64,000 nucleotides of DNA from Agelas oroides (Eukaryota > Porifera > Demospongiae > Agelasida > Agelasidae): contig OX422197.1 in assembly GCA_949130485.1 (NCBI GenBank), positions 6,302,193 through 6,366,192 of the forward strand. The letters are read 5' to 3'. Below the pieces are notes generated by a model that saw nothing but the letters and a program-made list of their open reading frames with translations, did not search any database and had not been told where the DNA came from. Shown here one piece after another: positions 1 through 11,605 of the stretch. The position numbers were made by a program, and so were the translations under genes. Each line of letters opens with the position of its first letter. The first letter of the stretch is position 1.

Positions 1-751
1 CTGTTTTCACGTATGCTCATTGCGCAATTCTATTTGAAGCACACTCTAAGGCGGTCTGTTCTATGTGGCGCTGTTCTTTCTTGGTTCCTATCAAACTTTC
101 ACGCGTTCGCAGGACAGCAACGTGATAAAAGCTTTTTGAAGAAACCATAAAACGTGGCTGTCAGTCTTTGTAGCCCTTGAGTAGTATGAAGCCACTGATT
201 GACCACTAACCACATTTACTCAGAGCACTATCAAACAATGCAGTGCTGCAGGTGATAACCACCCCCCCCCCCCCCTGGAAACAGGGAAGCTAGAGTACAA
301 GACTACCAAACAGAGAAGCTGGGTACAAGACTACCACCTCACTGCTTGATTCTCTCCCACTCCCAAAATGTGGCAAGACGGTAGAGCATCACACAGGGCA
401 GACCCTTATCATAAAAATGTTATAGTTGTAGGGAAGAGCAAAAAACATAGCCACATGAATGAGCAACTCATATACTACGTGCATGCCACATGCACGTACA
501 CATACAACACGCATGTAGCACACACTGTGCATGTCGATACTGACCAGGAAACATCTATGTTACATGTATGTTGCATGTATGTTGCATGCATGTTTTTCAA
601 ACCAGCACACACGATGTACGAAACATGCATGTCACATGCAGGTACCTGGTAACAACAACAACAGCATAAAAAAAACCCCAGGTTTTGCAGCAGTTAATTT
701 ATCTCAAACTTGTGTAGGGTCTTGTGACAGCTTGTCACAACCAGTTTGTCA

Positions 752-823
752 CCAGGTTGTAACAACCTGGAAACAAACTGACAACCTTGTTTCCAGGTTG
801 TCATAACCTGGAAACAAGGTTGT
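752..823. repeat. Cluster of inverted repeats, including a perfect 19-bp hairpin
   Basis: Arms 781-799 and 805-823 are perfect reverse complements of 19 bases around a 5-base loop. Just before them, 752-759 and 763-770 form an 8-bp hairpin with a 3-base loop. The words CAACCTGG and AACAAGGTT recur on both strands out to about 890. It looks like a foldback-type repeat; the family is unknown. Confidence 0.75.
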
Positions 824-899
824 TGATAGCATGTTTCTTGTATACAAGCTTGTTACAACCATGTCACATGCTTGTGCAACCTTGTCATTTTTGTATGGG

Positions 900-1090
900 G
901 TTATACCTTTTCATAGATAGCTAAATGTGTATATCAATTTAGAAGGGAAGAGTAATCTTAATACTCAATAATCAAATGCCGATTTCATACAAACTTGACG
1001 CAACCAAGAGAGAAAAGCATTCTAAGTTCCTAAGAACCTTTAGCATCATACCCAGGCCACATGGAGGAAAAGTGTGACATGGGTACAAGG
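900..1090. repeat. Duplicated 3' flank (copy 1)
   Basis: The segment aligns by eye with 8990-9190. Both contain the shared words AGAGT-ATCTTA, GCGTTCTAAG or GCATTCTAAG, and CATACCCAGG. Each lies roughly 0.3-0.5 kb past the stop codon of the adjacent receptor gene. It marks the left boundary of a two-gene block that was duplicated. Confidence 0.65.
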
Positions 1091-1398
1091 CTAATCAACT
1101 AAATATTATTAATGAGACATAAAGTAGAAAGTCATTCAAATGTATATCTGAAACTAAGACACAGTGATAGTTACAGCACACTAATGCAGTTGTACATATG
1201 TATGTATAAAATATGATTACAAAACCACAAGTGCTAAGTTACAACACCAGTCATGTGAGGAAAAAAAGACAAAACGATGTATTAAACTGAAACATAAACC
1301 ATTTGTTTCGTACATGTGCATTAGGTTTACAATATTTTATATTTTAACCTTTCGCATTCTGCTGAATGCATCTTAAGAAATTCTAAGTGGATTATTCT

Positions 1399-3517
1399 TC
1401 ACATGGTGGATGTATTTACATTATTATTGATGTTTGAATATATTTGGTCACTGAACCTCTCAGTTCTGCTAGTCATAGAAAAAGCTATGGTATGGCATAC
1501 ATCATCATGATAAAGATGAGGGTTGATGAGCCTATCTGGTAGAGACTCCTCTAAACTGGTGCCATGTGCTCGCCTGTACATTCTTCCTATCTGATTATTA
1601 ATGCTTCCAACTAGTTTCTGTCCAACTCCCTTACGAGAACAAATCCAGTGTAAAAAGCTCGCAACTAAGTAGAGAAGAGGTAAGGCCCCTACCAGAAATG
1701 AAACCACTACAAATGTCTCAACTAGATTGTGGGCTTTCACAGTTGCGATGCTAAGACACACCATTGTGCCATACCACATGGCCAGGGCAAGAATGAATAT
1801 AGAATCAACAGCATTGTAAGTAGCAAACTCTGCTTTGTAAGGCTGAACTCTAGCAATCAACATGGCTACACCAATAAGTGCCAGAATTGCCACAGCACAA
1901 TACATGCCACTGCGAATGACTGCAAACAGAACAAAGAGAACAAGTCGCAGAAAGAGGTACACTCCTGCAAAGTATCGGCAGTCTTGAGTCCCATTAGTTC
2001 CATCTTTGTAGTAGCCCTGGAAAGCATCGACAAAGATGTGAAGAGCGTGCCACCTTATTCCACAGTGACCAAGACACCGCTGGAAACATCGCACGGGATA
2101 TAACAGCAGAAGTATTAAAGGAAAGAGGATAAAAGTGAGTACCACAAAAACAGCAAAAATGGCATAAGGGAGATGTTTCTTTGTGCCAAAGTATTCAATT
2201 GATGCATCATAATAGAGATAGGTGCCAACTACAGTTCCATTCAAATCATACACATGTGTTGGAGTTAGAAAATCTAATGACAAACTTAGAAGCTTTATAT
2301 TTGAGAGAAGAAGGAAAGTAGCAAAAGCATCAATGATGGAAGTTCTTATATCCCACTGCTGTCGGAAGCGAGCAAAACATCTATGAAATGGTCTCCAGAT
2401 CCAAACAATAACTCTAAAGTTGTAAGCATGAAGTTCAATAAGTACATAAGCTACAATGATTAAAGCAAGAGGGTAGAATGCAACACTGTAGTCCAGTGCT
2501 AGAGCTTGAAGTGTGTCTACATTCAAACATATTTGGTGTGGGATTAATGCATGAAAAAAATCCAAATTCCAAAAACCATATAATGCTGATAATATTCTGA
2601 GTATAATTGAGGCAAAAGGAGGATAGCCCTTATTGGCAACAAGTAAAAGAACGCGTACATTGGCAGGAGTTGCAATAGTCTGGCTAAACGTCACAAAAGC
2701 ATACAGTTTGGGTGAAGTAGCACTTATCCTACAGCAGAAGACAAGGACCAGGAAAAGTGTAAGAGGTACAAAGGGCTATAGCCACATACTTCATCCAGTT
2801 GTACTGTCCACCAGAACACATTGTGCACCGTAAATCGTAGGAGTAAACGAGAGGGGTGTGATTTGCTTTGCATTTACCACAGAGCTGTCCTCTTCTGTTA
2901 AAGTCACCACACATTGCATCGTTCAGCTGCTGCACAGTCTTTGGCATAGGACGGTAGACATCTTTTAGGTGGTAGAGAATATAACTTAAGCCATTGTACA
3001 AGCATGCACCAACAACAACTGTTCCTGTTGATTCATTGTATGTCATACAGTAGCTCTGAAGTATGGCGGATTCTTGCAGTGTTTCATCACACTTGACAGT
3101 GTCATGGATAGTTTTCTCACATTTACAAGTGCCATTGAATGGTGTGAACCAAGGAGGGCAAGATGCATTACTTGTCTGAGCTGGCACTAAATCGTATTTG
3201 TGAGTATTAACCAATTTGTTGCATCTGCAAGTATCATTACCTGTGGTAGGTAATGGTAGATAAGACAAGGACTGCGGAGAAGTTGATGCTGTGGTACAGC
3301 TGGTTCCATGCCTCAACACAACAGCTATAGTTGAGTTATATATCTGGGCGCCAATATTCGCCAGTTCCAAGCTACTGCAGGGCTGGTTTAGCCCTTCTTC
3401 CCAACAGCTGCTATTCAGTGTCCCATTCTCAGTGTCAACATAGATGATCTGGTGTCCTTGCACACCAACAACTAATGCCACTAACAGAGCAGCAACTGCA
3501 CACTGACTACAGCTCAT
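1399..3517 (-). pseudogene. Array gene 1: receptor-like multi-pass membrane protein, frameshifted
   Basis: This full-length family member is split into two frames. The N-terminal part (2729-3517) has the signal peptide MSCSQCAVAALLV, the Cys-rich ectodomain and the start of the first membrane segment. The C-terminal part (below about 2775) carries the remaining membrane segments and the tail with LEESLPDRLINP and DQIYSNI. The frame changes at 2773-2775, where a run of three G stands in place of the two G of intact copies. One otherwise invariant ectodomain Cys is also changed: ACLYNG instead of ACxYNC. Everything after the break is still open, so the lesion is young, allelic or a sequencing error. 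Its tail is closest to the gene at 9503-11605, its sister by block duplication. Confidence 0.85.
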
Positions 3518-4708
3518 GACCTTGGTTCAGTAGATGTTGCAGTGTATGTGACTGATGATAACCACAACATGATTAAACGAACTTAAGACTTTATCAAACA
3601 TACCAATAGCAGTTTACTACAACTGAAAAGTCCCAAGACTCCATAATATCAATGGTTGGGTCTGTACAAGTACTTCTCCTAAACACATTTAGTAGAGATT
3701 CTCATGCTAACCAGTAATTTAAAGGCTGGAATAACAGTGAAGCTGAGCAGTCTGAGAAAGGTGCAGTTCCTGTGTGCTCATGATATTCCAATGTACCTTG
3801 AATGCTATATTCACATTTCCAGTAACAAACTCTATGTAATGATAACGCATGCTGAAGGACCATAGTTGGAGTTGTGTGCTGAGTGGGGGAGCACCAACAC
3901 CGGCGGGCACATAGATGCTCATCATGTGAAAACTTTCCGCACATTCATAAAGTGGGAAGTCAAAACATAATGGGATATGGAGATGGGGCATTCATGGCTT
4001 AAATGGGTGGGGCAGTAATGGCAAAGAGAGTTATTGTTTTTTGGGAGACATGCTCGTAAACACTGGTCTTCAGGAGAGTATCCTTTCTGGTCATCGCATG
4101 ACCAAGGGTTTTGGTCCCTTTGAACTCCTGACCTGTGGCCTACTACAGAAAGGGCGGGACCACTCCCGGCCTAAGGCTTGCTTTGAGAAGCCCAGCTATC
4201 GATTGGCATTCACAGTGCTATGAATATTCAAATTACTAAACAAATTGTGGGTGGTGCTCAATGGGTGGAGTTATCATAATATTAACTAGGGGGATGGGCT
4301 AACCAACGTAAGGGCTGTCACTGTCACCTCATCTTGGTGGGGCGTCTGGGAGGCTTGTTTGATGGTAGGCGTCCTGTACCGAAGATTCGTTCGCTGAAAA
4401 TTCCGGTCTGTTTTGTGGTGACTTTCTCGCGGTTTGTGTGTGAGACACGGTTGATGGGCTTTCTAGCCTGTAAACTGTGCTGATTTGGTTAATTAAGCCA
4501 CTCGATACACTAAGTTCAGCAGTCTGCATTTTTGCTATACTAACAATCACATCTCAGACTCTTACTGACAGCCAGCTGTTTCTTTTCCTTCATAACACTC
4601 TTCTTCTCCTTATTACACTGTCTTCCACTATCTTCTCCTTTTAAGCTGTTTTCTATGCTCTTTAGATCACTGTTGTACAGGCCTGGACAGTGACTTCATG
4701 TCTTTGGG
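3518..4708. other. Spacer with 5' leader of array gene 1
   Basis: The first about 150 bases are the conserved leader: the GATGATAACCAC word at 3554-3565 and the TCCCAAGACT word near 3631. From about 4500 to 4708 the sequence resembles 12285-12402 in the second copy of the duplicated block. The remainder (about 3660-4500) holds no gene or repeat that I can name. Confidence 0.55.
3554..3640 (-). promoter_or_regulatory. Conserved upstream motifs of the array genes (example copy)
   Basis: Two words recur before many array genes. Read on the coding strand they are GTGGTTATCATC, 20-50 bases before the ATG, and AGTTTTGGGACT, about 65-130 bases before it. Examples of the first: 15213-15224, about 22378-22390 and about 41788-41800. 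Examples of the second: about 11708, 26536, 30350, 33925, 38011, 41338, 46213 and 51328. Shared descent of the flanks could explain them without function. Position relative to the ATG is fairly constant, so promoter or 5' UTR elements are plausible. Confidence 0.45.
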
Positions 4709-5261
4709 TAGCCTCGTTCCCAGGCACGGAGGGGGAGAAAGAGCGCCTGGTACACACTGTTTGCGCATGCGCGTAATCATAGGCAAGACCACGTGGTAGA
4801 ATTAGGGGCATGTACTAATATGATGATCCGGTTATCACGTGAATAGCATAAACCGTCAACCCCCCCCCCCCAGCTTTTGTTCTTAGGATGCTATAAACAT
4901 CGCTGCTACATGCTTTGCCTAGTTTTATACTGTCAGATACAAAGAGAAATGTCTGGTAGGCAGTGGTAGGTATCGACTTACCGGAAATGTTGGATAACCG
5001 CATATTGGAGGCAATCTGTTCGTTCTTCAGCTTTATCTCGAGGTACCTAGCTACCAGAAGGCCTAGAACAGCGCGATATGAAACTCACTCGAACAGAACA
5101 CCAACTGGCATATCAACGAGGCAAGTTTATGACGTCACCAGTATACGTACGTATACGTACGAACATGGTCGCCACGGAATTCCGTGGCAATTAAGCGCAT
5201 ACGCAAACAGTGTGTACCAGGCGCCCTTTCTCCTCCTCCTCCACGCCTGGGAACGAGGCTA
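4709..5261. mobile_element. Non-autonomous MULE-like TIR element with 9-bp target duplication
   Basis: Terminal inverted repeats of about 65 bases begin TAGCCTCGTTCCCAGGC. They continue through CGCCTGGTACACACTGTTTGCGC on the left, with its complement on the right. Flanks are GTCTTTGGG (4700-4708) and GTCTTTGAG (5262-5270), a 9-bp duplication with one mismatch. The related duplicated block keeps an empty site, GTCCTTGGG at 12394-12402. The interior has a C run at 4860-4871 and no transposase. Long TIRs with 9-bp duplications suggest the Mutator-like group. Relatives lie at 48790-48846 and 59268-59955. Confidence 0.8.
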
Positions 5262-5629
5262 GTCTTTGAGTGACCACTACAACACAGCAGTGGACATTGA
5301 CTCTTGAGACTGCCCCCTGATTGACTTTACTATGAAAGCTGGTAAATAAGAACATGTGGTGCTTAACACTAATTGCTGTTTTCAGCTGCTTCTGCTTTGT
5401 AAAAGTGCTAGTCTTGCAATTCTACCTGCTCATAAGGGAATAAATGTGTTAAGAAAACCTTGGGGTGCAGTTTTGACTTGTAATGTAGGAAAACAAAATA
5501 CAGCAGATACAATAAAAATAAAAAAAAGGCAACTCAATGTAATGTAATGTAATGTGTTGCACACTTGCAGTAACGTCTTTTACAGCCATATAGGAAGTTA
5601 TATACAATGTAAGTAAATACAATAATCTC
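5262..5629. other. Spacer downstream of array gene 2
   Basis: This is the 3' flank of the gene at 5630. An AATGT microsatellite (four units) lies at 5536-5555. About 5560-5629 resembles the 3' flank of the gene at 13091 (about 13010-13090). No gene seen. Confidence 0.5.
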
Positions 5630-7738
5630 TCATAATGAGGGTTCGTCATCACCGATTCTTGAGTACACTTGGTCACTAAAACCCTCAGTGCTGGTAGCTC
5701 CGTAGTAAGCTGCATGATTTTCATCTTTATTATAACGACAAGGGTTAATAAGCCTATCTGGTAGAGATTCATCCAATCTTGTGTCATGTGTTTGCTTGCA
5801 CACTCTTCCTATCTGGCTTTTAATGACATAAACTAGTCTTTGTCCAAATCCCCAACGAGAACAGATCCAATGCAGAAAGATCACAACTAAGTAGAGAAGG
5901 GGTAAGACCGCTACCAGAAATGAAACTAGTAATGATGTCTTTAGTAGTCTGTGGGCTTTTGATGCTGCTATGTTGAAAAACACTGCTGTGCCACACCACA
6001 TGGCCAAGGTAAGAATGAATACTGAGTCGACAGTGTTGTAAGAAGTAAACTTGGCTTTGTAAGGCTGAACTATGATGATTAACATAGCGATGCCTATAAG
6101 TGCTAGAATTGCCACGGCGTAAAAAGCAGCACTGAGAGTGAATGCAAACAGAAAAAAGAGTATGAGTCGCATAATGAGGTACACTGCTGCGAAGTAGCGG
6201 CAGTCTCGTGTACCATTGGTTCCATCTTTGAAGCAACCCTGGAAGGCATCAATAAAGATATGAAGAGCATGCCACCTCACTCTACATTGACCAAGACACC
6301 GCTGACAACACCGCATTGGATACAGTAGCAAAAGTAGTATAGGAAAGATGATGAAAATGAGTACCACAAAAAGAGCAAGAATGGCATAAGGGAGGTGTTT
6401 TTTGCCAAAGTAATCAATTGATGCATCATAATATAGGTAGATACCGACTATACTTCCATTCATATTATATATGGATGTTGGAGTTAAAAGGTCAAAGGAC
6501 ACGCTTAGCAGTTTAGTATTTGAGAGAAGGAGAAATGTAGCAAAAGCATCGATGATGGAAGTTCTTATGTCCCACTGCTGCCAGAAGCAAGAAAAACATC
6601 TGTGAAATGGTTTCCAGACCAAAACAATAGCTCTAAAGTTGTGATCATGGAGTTCAATAAGTACATATGCAATGATAATTAAAGCAAGGGGGTAGAATGC
6701 AATGCTGTAGTCCAATGCTAGGGCTTGAAGTGTGTTCACTTTCAAGCATATGGAGTGTGTAATGAATGTACGAAAGAAATCTAAATTCCAAACACAATAA
6801 ATTGCTGCTAATGTTTGCACTGCTATTGAAGCACCAGGAGAAGAATTGTTATAGATTGCAACTAAAAGAATGCGTACATTGGCAGGGATTACAATAAACT
6901 GGCTGAACATGACAAAACCATAAAGCTTGGGAGAAGTAGCACTGATCCTACAGCAGAGAACAAGGACCAAGAAAACTGTAAGAGGTACAAAGGCTACAGC
7001 AACATACTTTATCCAGTTGTACTGTCCACCAGAACACATTGTGCACCGCAAATCATAGGAGTAAACAGGAGGGCTGTAGTTTGCTTTACATTCACCACAA
7101 AGCTGTCCATCTCTGTTAAAGTCACCACACATATCATGATTTAGTTCCTCCACAGTTTTTGGCATTGGACGGTAAACAACATCTTTTGTGTCTTTAGTAC
7201 TTACACAGTTGTAGAAGCATGCACCAACAACTGTTCCAGTTGATTCATTGTATGTCATGCAATAGCAGTCAAGTACGGAAGATTTTTGCGGTGTCTCGTC
7301 ACACTTCACAATGTCATGGACAGTTTTCCCACATTTACAAGTGCCATTGGATGGTTCAAACCAAGGTGGGCAAGATGCATTATTTGACTGAGTTGATGCT
7401 ACATTGTATTTGCGATCACTATCAAGTTCATTACATCCACAAGTACTATTATCTTCGATAGCTAATGGTGGGCCAGACAATGCCTGTGAAGTAGTTGGTG
7501 CTGTGGTAGGAGTATTATCGCTGGTTCCATACTTCCACAGAACAGCTATGGTTGAGTTGTATCTCTGGGCACCAGTGTCCGCTAGTTCCAAGCTACTGCA
7601 GGGCTGGTCTATCCCTCCTTCCCAGCAGCTGCTATTCATTATCCCATTCTCAGTGTCAACATAGATGATCTGGTGTCCTTGCACACCAACAACTAATGTC
7701 ACTAACAGAGCAGCAACTGCACACTGACTACAGCTCAT
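5630..7738 (-). CDS. Array gene 2: intact receptor-like multi-pass membrane protein (702 aa)
   Basis: Reference copy of the family; function unknown. Residues 1-21 are a signal peptide ending at VQG-HQ. Residues 22-240 are an ectodomain with many NxS/T sites: an N-terminal block with SSCWEGG and QPC, a Thr/Pro-rich variable linker at about 68-120, then Cys-rich NASCPPWFEPSNGTCKCG, CYCMTYNEST, ACFYNC and NRDGQLCGEC. The last resembles the G-x-LCGxC modules found before membrane domains of animal and protist TRP-like proteins. Hydrophobic segments lie near 246-263, 274-294, 303-322, 339-362, 394-415, 450-474, 514-535, 539-558, 568-590 and 601-627. Conserved loop words are KDGTNGTRDCRYFA and VQPYKA. 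The tail has DRLINPCRY and DQVYSRI. There is no intron. The ATG is the conserved family start. Sister of the gene at 13091. Confidence 0.9.
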   Translation of the reverse strand: MSCSQCAVAALLVTLVVGVQGHQIIYVDTENGIMNSSCWEGGIDQPCSSLELADTGAQRYNSTIAVLWKYGTSDNTPTTAPTTSQALSGPPLAIEDNSTCGCNELDSDRKYNVASTQSNNASCPPWFEPSNGTCKCGKTVHDIVKCDETPQKSSVLDCYCMTYNESTGTVVGACFYNCVSTKDTKDVVYRPMPKTVEELNHDMCGDFNRDGQLCGECKANYSPPVYSYDLRCTMCSGGQYNWIKYVAVAFVPLTVFLVLVLCCRISATSPKLYGFVMFSQFIVIPANVRILLVAIYNNSSPGASIAVQTLAAIYCVWNLDFFRTFITHSICLKVNTLQALALDYSIAFYPLALIIIAYVLIELHDHNFRAIVLVWKPFHRCFSCFWQQWDIRTSIIDAFATFLLLSNTKLLSVSFDLLTPTSIYNMNGSIVGIYLYYDASIDYFGKKHLPYAILALFVVLIFIIFPILLLLLYPMRCCQRCLGQCRVRWHALHIFIDAFQGCFKDGTNGTRDCRYFAAVYLIMRLILFFLFAFTLSAAFYAVAILALIGIAMLIIIVQPYKAKFTSYNTVDSVFILTLAMWCGTAVFFNIAASKAHRLLKTSLLVSFLVAVLPLLYLVVIFLHWICSRWGFGQRLVYVIKSQIGRVCKQTHDTRLDESLPDRLINPCRYNKDENHAAYYGATSTEGFSDQVYSRIGDDEPSL

Positions 7739-7950
7739 AGTTTTTATTCAGCAATCTATAAGACTGATAAACCTTTCTCTGTAACCATTCGTGCAACTCT
7801 TTGTATTTATACACAGGTAATTCTATATGCCCAAGGGAAAACAATTACTAAAGTTGCACAACAGTATTCCCAATGCACTCATAATTACATCATCCCCCTC
7901 ACAACTCATCCAAGTAGTATCATTATACATTCATCTTCTTGTGTACCTTA

Positions 7951-8110
7951 TGTTTGTGAATTCTCTTCATAGTATTCACTGAACCCTGAAACTGGGGTAA
8001 CTACCTATTCAGAGGTTGTTCTAGCTGAGTAGTTTTGCTGTGCATGCAGTTGGATACCTATGGGATTTAGAGACCACACCAAAACTAGCATATGACGTCA
8101 TTACTCATAG
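7951..8110. repeat. Duplicated 5' flank (copy 1)
   Basis: It shares long identical words with 15866-16005, for example GTGAATTCTCTTCATAG and CACCAAAACTAGCATATGA. Both lie upstream of the sister genes at 5630 and 13091. It marks the right boundary of the duplicated two-gene block. Confidence 0.75.
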
Positions 8111-8989
8111 ACACCACATTAAATTGTGGTGCCTGAACTGCATTATCTATTCTGTGTGCTCAGGTTCTTGTTACTTAGTAAACTGTTACACTGTTACATG
8201 TCAACTAAAAGATTTATTCTCACATTACTGTCGTTGTCACATGTATTCTAATAGTCATAGAAGTAATCAAAAGTAATTAGAAAGTTTGTTGCCAATTAAT
8301 AACATACTTGAAGCAAGTAATAGGGTGCTATTAATTCTGTTTTAATCTGAAAAGCTGTACTGTTTTGTCCATTTGTGTTTGGTATGATAAAAATAGCCAG
8401 TGATGATACAACATTCTGAACTCCAAACTAAAATATACTTCATATCTTCTGGATAAATCTACAACCCCTCCTAAATACTTCTGGATCCACCACTGAACAA
8501 TGGTAGAAATGTGCTGTCTTGGGTCACTATGAAAGGAGATGTCATGCTCTTCGCACACTGTTCCAACAACTCATTGAGAGGAGGGAAAGTTACTGTTCAC
8601 ACTTGCACAAACATAAATCGTAGCACATAAAGTGTTATCATGTGGATCAACTTTCCCTCCTCACACATGGTATGAGGCTAATTCATGAGTGTATTCCATA
8701 TTTGGTATAACCAATTTGACATGAGATTATTGCTCTCTTTGTACAAGGATACAGCCATGTTTTGCAGACCTACTTCATTATTTGCATTCCTATTTTTGTA
8801 GCACATGAAGTGTTATCGTATTTCCCCAACCATATAAACACATGCAAGCACTCAACTCGTGTTGTTGGCTAAGTATGTACAACTTGCATTTGTAATGTGG
8901 CATGCCAGTTCTTGAGTGCAAAGCCACCACATCAACATAATGTTATTTCTTCCATTTTTGGAGTAGGAGTGCCTTTTTTCTTAAATACC

Positions 8990-9190
8990 TCGGTGTGCAT
9001 GTTGATTTAGGAAAGAAGAGTGATCTTAGACAAACTGCTGCAGAACGTACTTAGTACTCAATAGTGAAGTCCATAGCTTGCACCCTCAATTTCATAGAAT
9101 CTTGATTCAACTAAGAAAACAAGGCGTTCTAAGCGCCCTATAACCTCTGGCCTCATACCCAGGCTACATGGGAACAGGAAAAAGTGTGGC
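8990..9190. repeat. Duplicated 3' flank (copy 2)
   Basis: Counterpart of 900-1090, lying downstream of the sister gene at 9503. It is slightly longer owing to a local insertion near 9030-9080. Confidence 0.65.
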
Positions 9191-9502
9191 CTTGGAACAA
9201 CTCCTAAAATACTAATGAGAAATCAGATGGACAAGTTATTCAAAAGCATGCCTATGCAAAGATAAAGTTACAATAGTAAGCAAATGCAGTTGCATAATAT
9301 GTATGCAATAAAAATAAACCTCAAGCATTAAATTATGCCAAGTGAAAGTGTTAAGTTACAACGCCAGTCATATTAAAAACAAAACAACCCCCAAAAACCA
9401 AAACATACTGAAAGTGAGATACTAACCAACTGTATTGTACACATATATTGGGTTTACAATAATTGCCGAACAAATCATTAGAAAATCTACATTGATTATT
9501 CT

Positions 9503-11605
9503 TCATGTAATGCTTGCACTTTCATTGTTATTGATGTTTGAATACGTTTGGTCACTGAACCTCTCAGAGCTGTTAGTCATAGGAAAAGTTATGGTATGGC
9601 AAAACTCATCACAATAAAGCTGTGGGTTGACAAGCCTATCTGGTAGAGACTCTTCTAAAACTGTGCCATGTGCTCGCCTGCACCGTCTTCTTATCTGACT
9701 CTTAATCTTTAGAACTAGCCTTTGTCCAATTTCCCTACGAGAACAGATCCAACACAGAAAGATGACAATTAAGTAGAGAAGGGGAGAGGCTGCTACCAGA
9801 AATAAAACCACTACAAATACCTTCACTAAATTGTGTGCTTTCACTGCTGCTAAGCTAAGACAGACCATTGCGCCATACCACATGGCCAGGGCAAGAATGA
9901 ATATAGAATCAACAGCATTGTAAGCAGCAAACTCGGCTTTGTAAGGCTGAACTCTAGCAATCAACATGGCTACACCTATAAGCAGAAGAATAACCACAGC
10001 ACAAAACATGCCATTACGAATGCTTGCGAAAACAATGATAAACATCAGTCGCAGAAAGAGGTACATTGCTGCAAAGTATCGGCAGTCTCGAGTTCCATTA
10101 GTTCCATCTTTGTAACAGCCCTGGAAAGCATCGATGAAGATGTGAAGAGCATGCCACCTCACTCCGCAGAGACCAAGACACTGCTGAAAACACCGCATTG
10201 GATACAGTAACAGAAGCAGTAGAGGAAAGAGGATAAAAGTGAGTACCACAAAAAGAGCAAGAATGGCATAAGGGAAGTGCTTCTTGCCAAAATATTCAAT
10301 TGATGCATCATAATAGAGGTAGATATCAACTACACTTCCATTCATACTATACACATATGTTGGAGTTAGAAGGTCTGTAGACAAGGATAGAAGTTTTATA
10401 TTTGAGAGAAGAAGGAATGTAGCAAAAGCATCAATGATGGAAGTCTTTATATTCCACTGCTGTCGGAAGCGAGCAAAGCATCTATGAAATGGTTTCCAGG
10501 CCCAAACCATAAATCTAACATTGTGAGCATGAAGTTCAATAAGCATATATGTTACAATAATTAAAGCAAGGGGGTAGAATGCAATACTGTAATCCAATGC
10601 TATAACTTGAAGTGTGTTTACTTTTAGGCACACTTGGTGTGAGATAAATGCATGAAAAAAATCTAAGTTCAAAAAACCATACATGGTTGCTAGTATTCGA
10701 AGAACAATTGAAGCACCAGAATAAGACCTGGTAGCAAGCAAAAGAAGACGTACATTGACAGGTATTGCAAGAGCCTGGCTAAATGTGACAAAAGCATGTA
10801 GTTTGGGTGAAGTAGTATTAATCCTACAGCAGAGGACAAGGACCAAGAAAACCGTAAGAGGTACAAAGGCTATAGCAACATACTTTATCCAGTTGTACAG
10901 ACCATCAGAGCACATTGTACACTGTAAATCGTAGGAGTAAACAGGAGGGCTGTAGTTTGCTTTGCATTCACCACAAAGCTGTCCACCTCTGTTAAAGTCA
11001 CCACACATATCATGATTTAGTTCCTCCACAGTTTTTGGCATTCGCCGGTAAACAACATCTTTTGTGCCTTTAGTACTTACACAGTTGTACAAGCACGCAC
11101 CAACAACTGTTTTTGTAGACTCATTGTATGTCATGCAATAGCAATCAAGTACAGCAGATTTTTGCAGTGTTTCATCACACTTCACAATGTCATGGATAGT
11201 TTTCCCACATTTACAGCTGCCACTGAATGGTTCAAACCAAGGGGGGCAAGATGCATTGCTACACTGACCTGATACTAATTTGTACTTCTTATTATCAGCA
11301 TATCCACAAGTACCATTATTTGTGGCAGCTAATGGTGGGTAAGACAATGCCTGTGGAAGAGTTGGTGTTGTGGTAGGAATATTACACCTGGCTCGATACC
11401 TCAACAAAACAGCTATGGTTGAGTTGTATTTCTGGGCACCAGTGTCCGCTAGTTCCAAGCTACCACAGGGCTGGTCTAGCCCTCCTTCCCAGCAGCTGCT
11501 ATTCAGTGTCCCATTCTCAGTGTCAACATAGATGATCTGGTGTCCTTGCACACCAACAACTAATGTCACTAACAGAGCAGCAACTGCACACTGACTGTAG
11601 CTCAT
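9503..11605 (-). CDS. Array gene 3: intact receptor-like multi-pass membrane protein (700 aa)
   Basis: The frame is uninterrupted, with the family architecture: signal peptide, Cys-rich ectodomain, about ten hydrophobic segments and tail. Cys3 of the signal peptide is Tyr (MSYSQ). The variable linker is short and its middle reads CGYADNKKYK rather than the CGCNEL form of gene 2, so one Cys is missing. The last residues (NPQLYCDE, SERFSDQTYSNI) match the frameshifted gene at 1399-3517 far better than the immediate neighbours. That supports duplication of a gene pair rather than of single genes. Membrane-loop words KDGTNGTRDCRYFA and VQPYKAEF are intact. Confidence 0.9.
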   Translation of the reverse strand: MSYSQCAVAALLVTLVVGVQGHQIIYVDTENGTLNSSCWEGGLDQPCGSLELADTGAQKYNSTIAVLLRYRARCNIPTTTPTLPQALSYPPLAATNNGTCGYADNKKYKLVSGQCSNASCPPWFEPFSGSCKCGKTIHDIVKCDETLQKSAVLDCYCMTYNESTKTVVGACLYNCVSTKGTKDVVYRRMPKTVEELNHDMCGDFNRGGQLCGECKANYSPPVYSYDLQCTMCSDGLYNWIKYVAIAFVPLTVFLVLVLCCRINTTSPKLHAFVTFSQALAIPVNVRLLLLATRSYSGASIVLRILATMYGFLNLDFFHAFISHQVCLKVNTLQVIALDYSIAFYPLALIIVTYMLIELHAHNVRFMVWAWKPFHRCFARFRQQWNIKTSIIDAFATFLLLSNIKLLSLSTDLLTPTYVYSMNGSVVDIYLYYDASIEYFGKKHFPYAILALFVVLTFILFPLLLLLLYPMRCFQQCLGLCGVRWHALHIFIDAFQGCYKDGTNGTRDCRYFAAMYLFLRLMFIIVFASIRNGMFCAVVILLLIGVAMLIARVQPYKAEFAAYNAVDSIFILALAMWYGAMVCLSLAAVKAHNLVKVFVVVLFLVAASPLLYLIVIFLCWICSRREIGQRLVLKIKSQIRRRCRRAHGTVLEESLPDRLVNPQLYCDEFCHTITFPMTNSSERFSDQTYSNINNNESASIT

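Larger units (their letters stand above)
1..1398. other. Spacer left of the receptor array
   Basis: No gene recognised. The stretch holds a run of 14 C at 262-275, an ACATGCATG-rich patch near 540-640 and a hairpin cluster (752-823, listed separately). From about 900 to 1090 it resembles 8990-9190, so this is duplicated 3' flank of the gene at 1399-3517. Short open frames near 368-806 have repetitive composition and no recognisable domain. Confidence 0.6.
7739..9502. other. Spacer with duplicated flank and small inverted repeat
   Basis: About 7951-8110 is nearly the same as 15866-16005 (see duplicate entry). A 14-bp inverted repeat has arms 8578-8591 and 8649-8662. About 8990-9190 is the duplicate of 900-1090. 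No coding region recognised. Confidence 0.55.

Noticed and set aside
368-806. Two overlapping open frames near the left edge
   Set aside because: Low-complexity ACATGCATG and hairpin sequence; no domain, and no similarity to the array.
1729-2103. Plus-strand open frames across the array, such as 1729-2103 and 28554-28817
   Set aside because: They recur at the same place opposite each receptor gene and are antisense shadows of the conserved membrane part.
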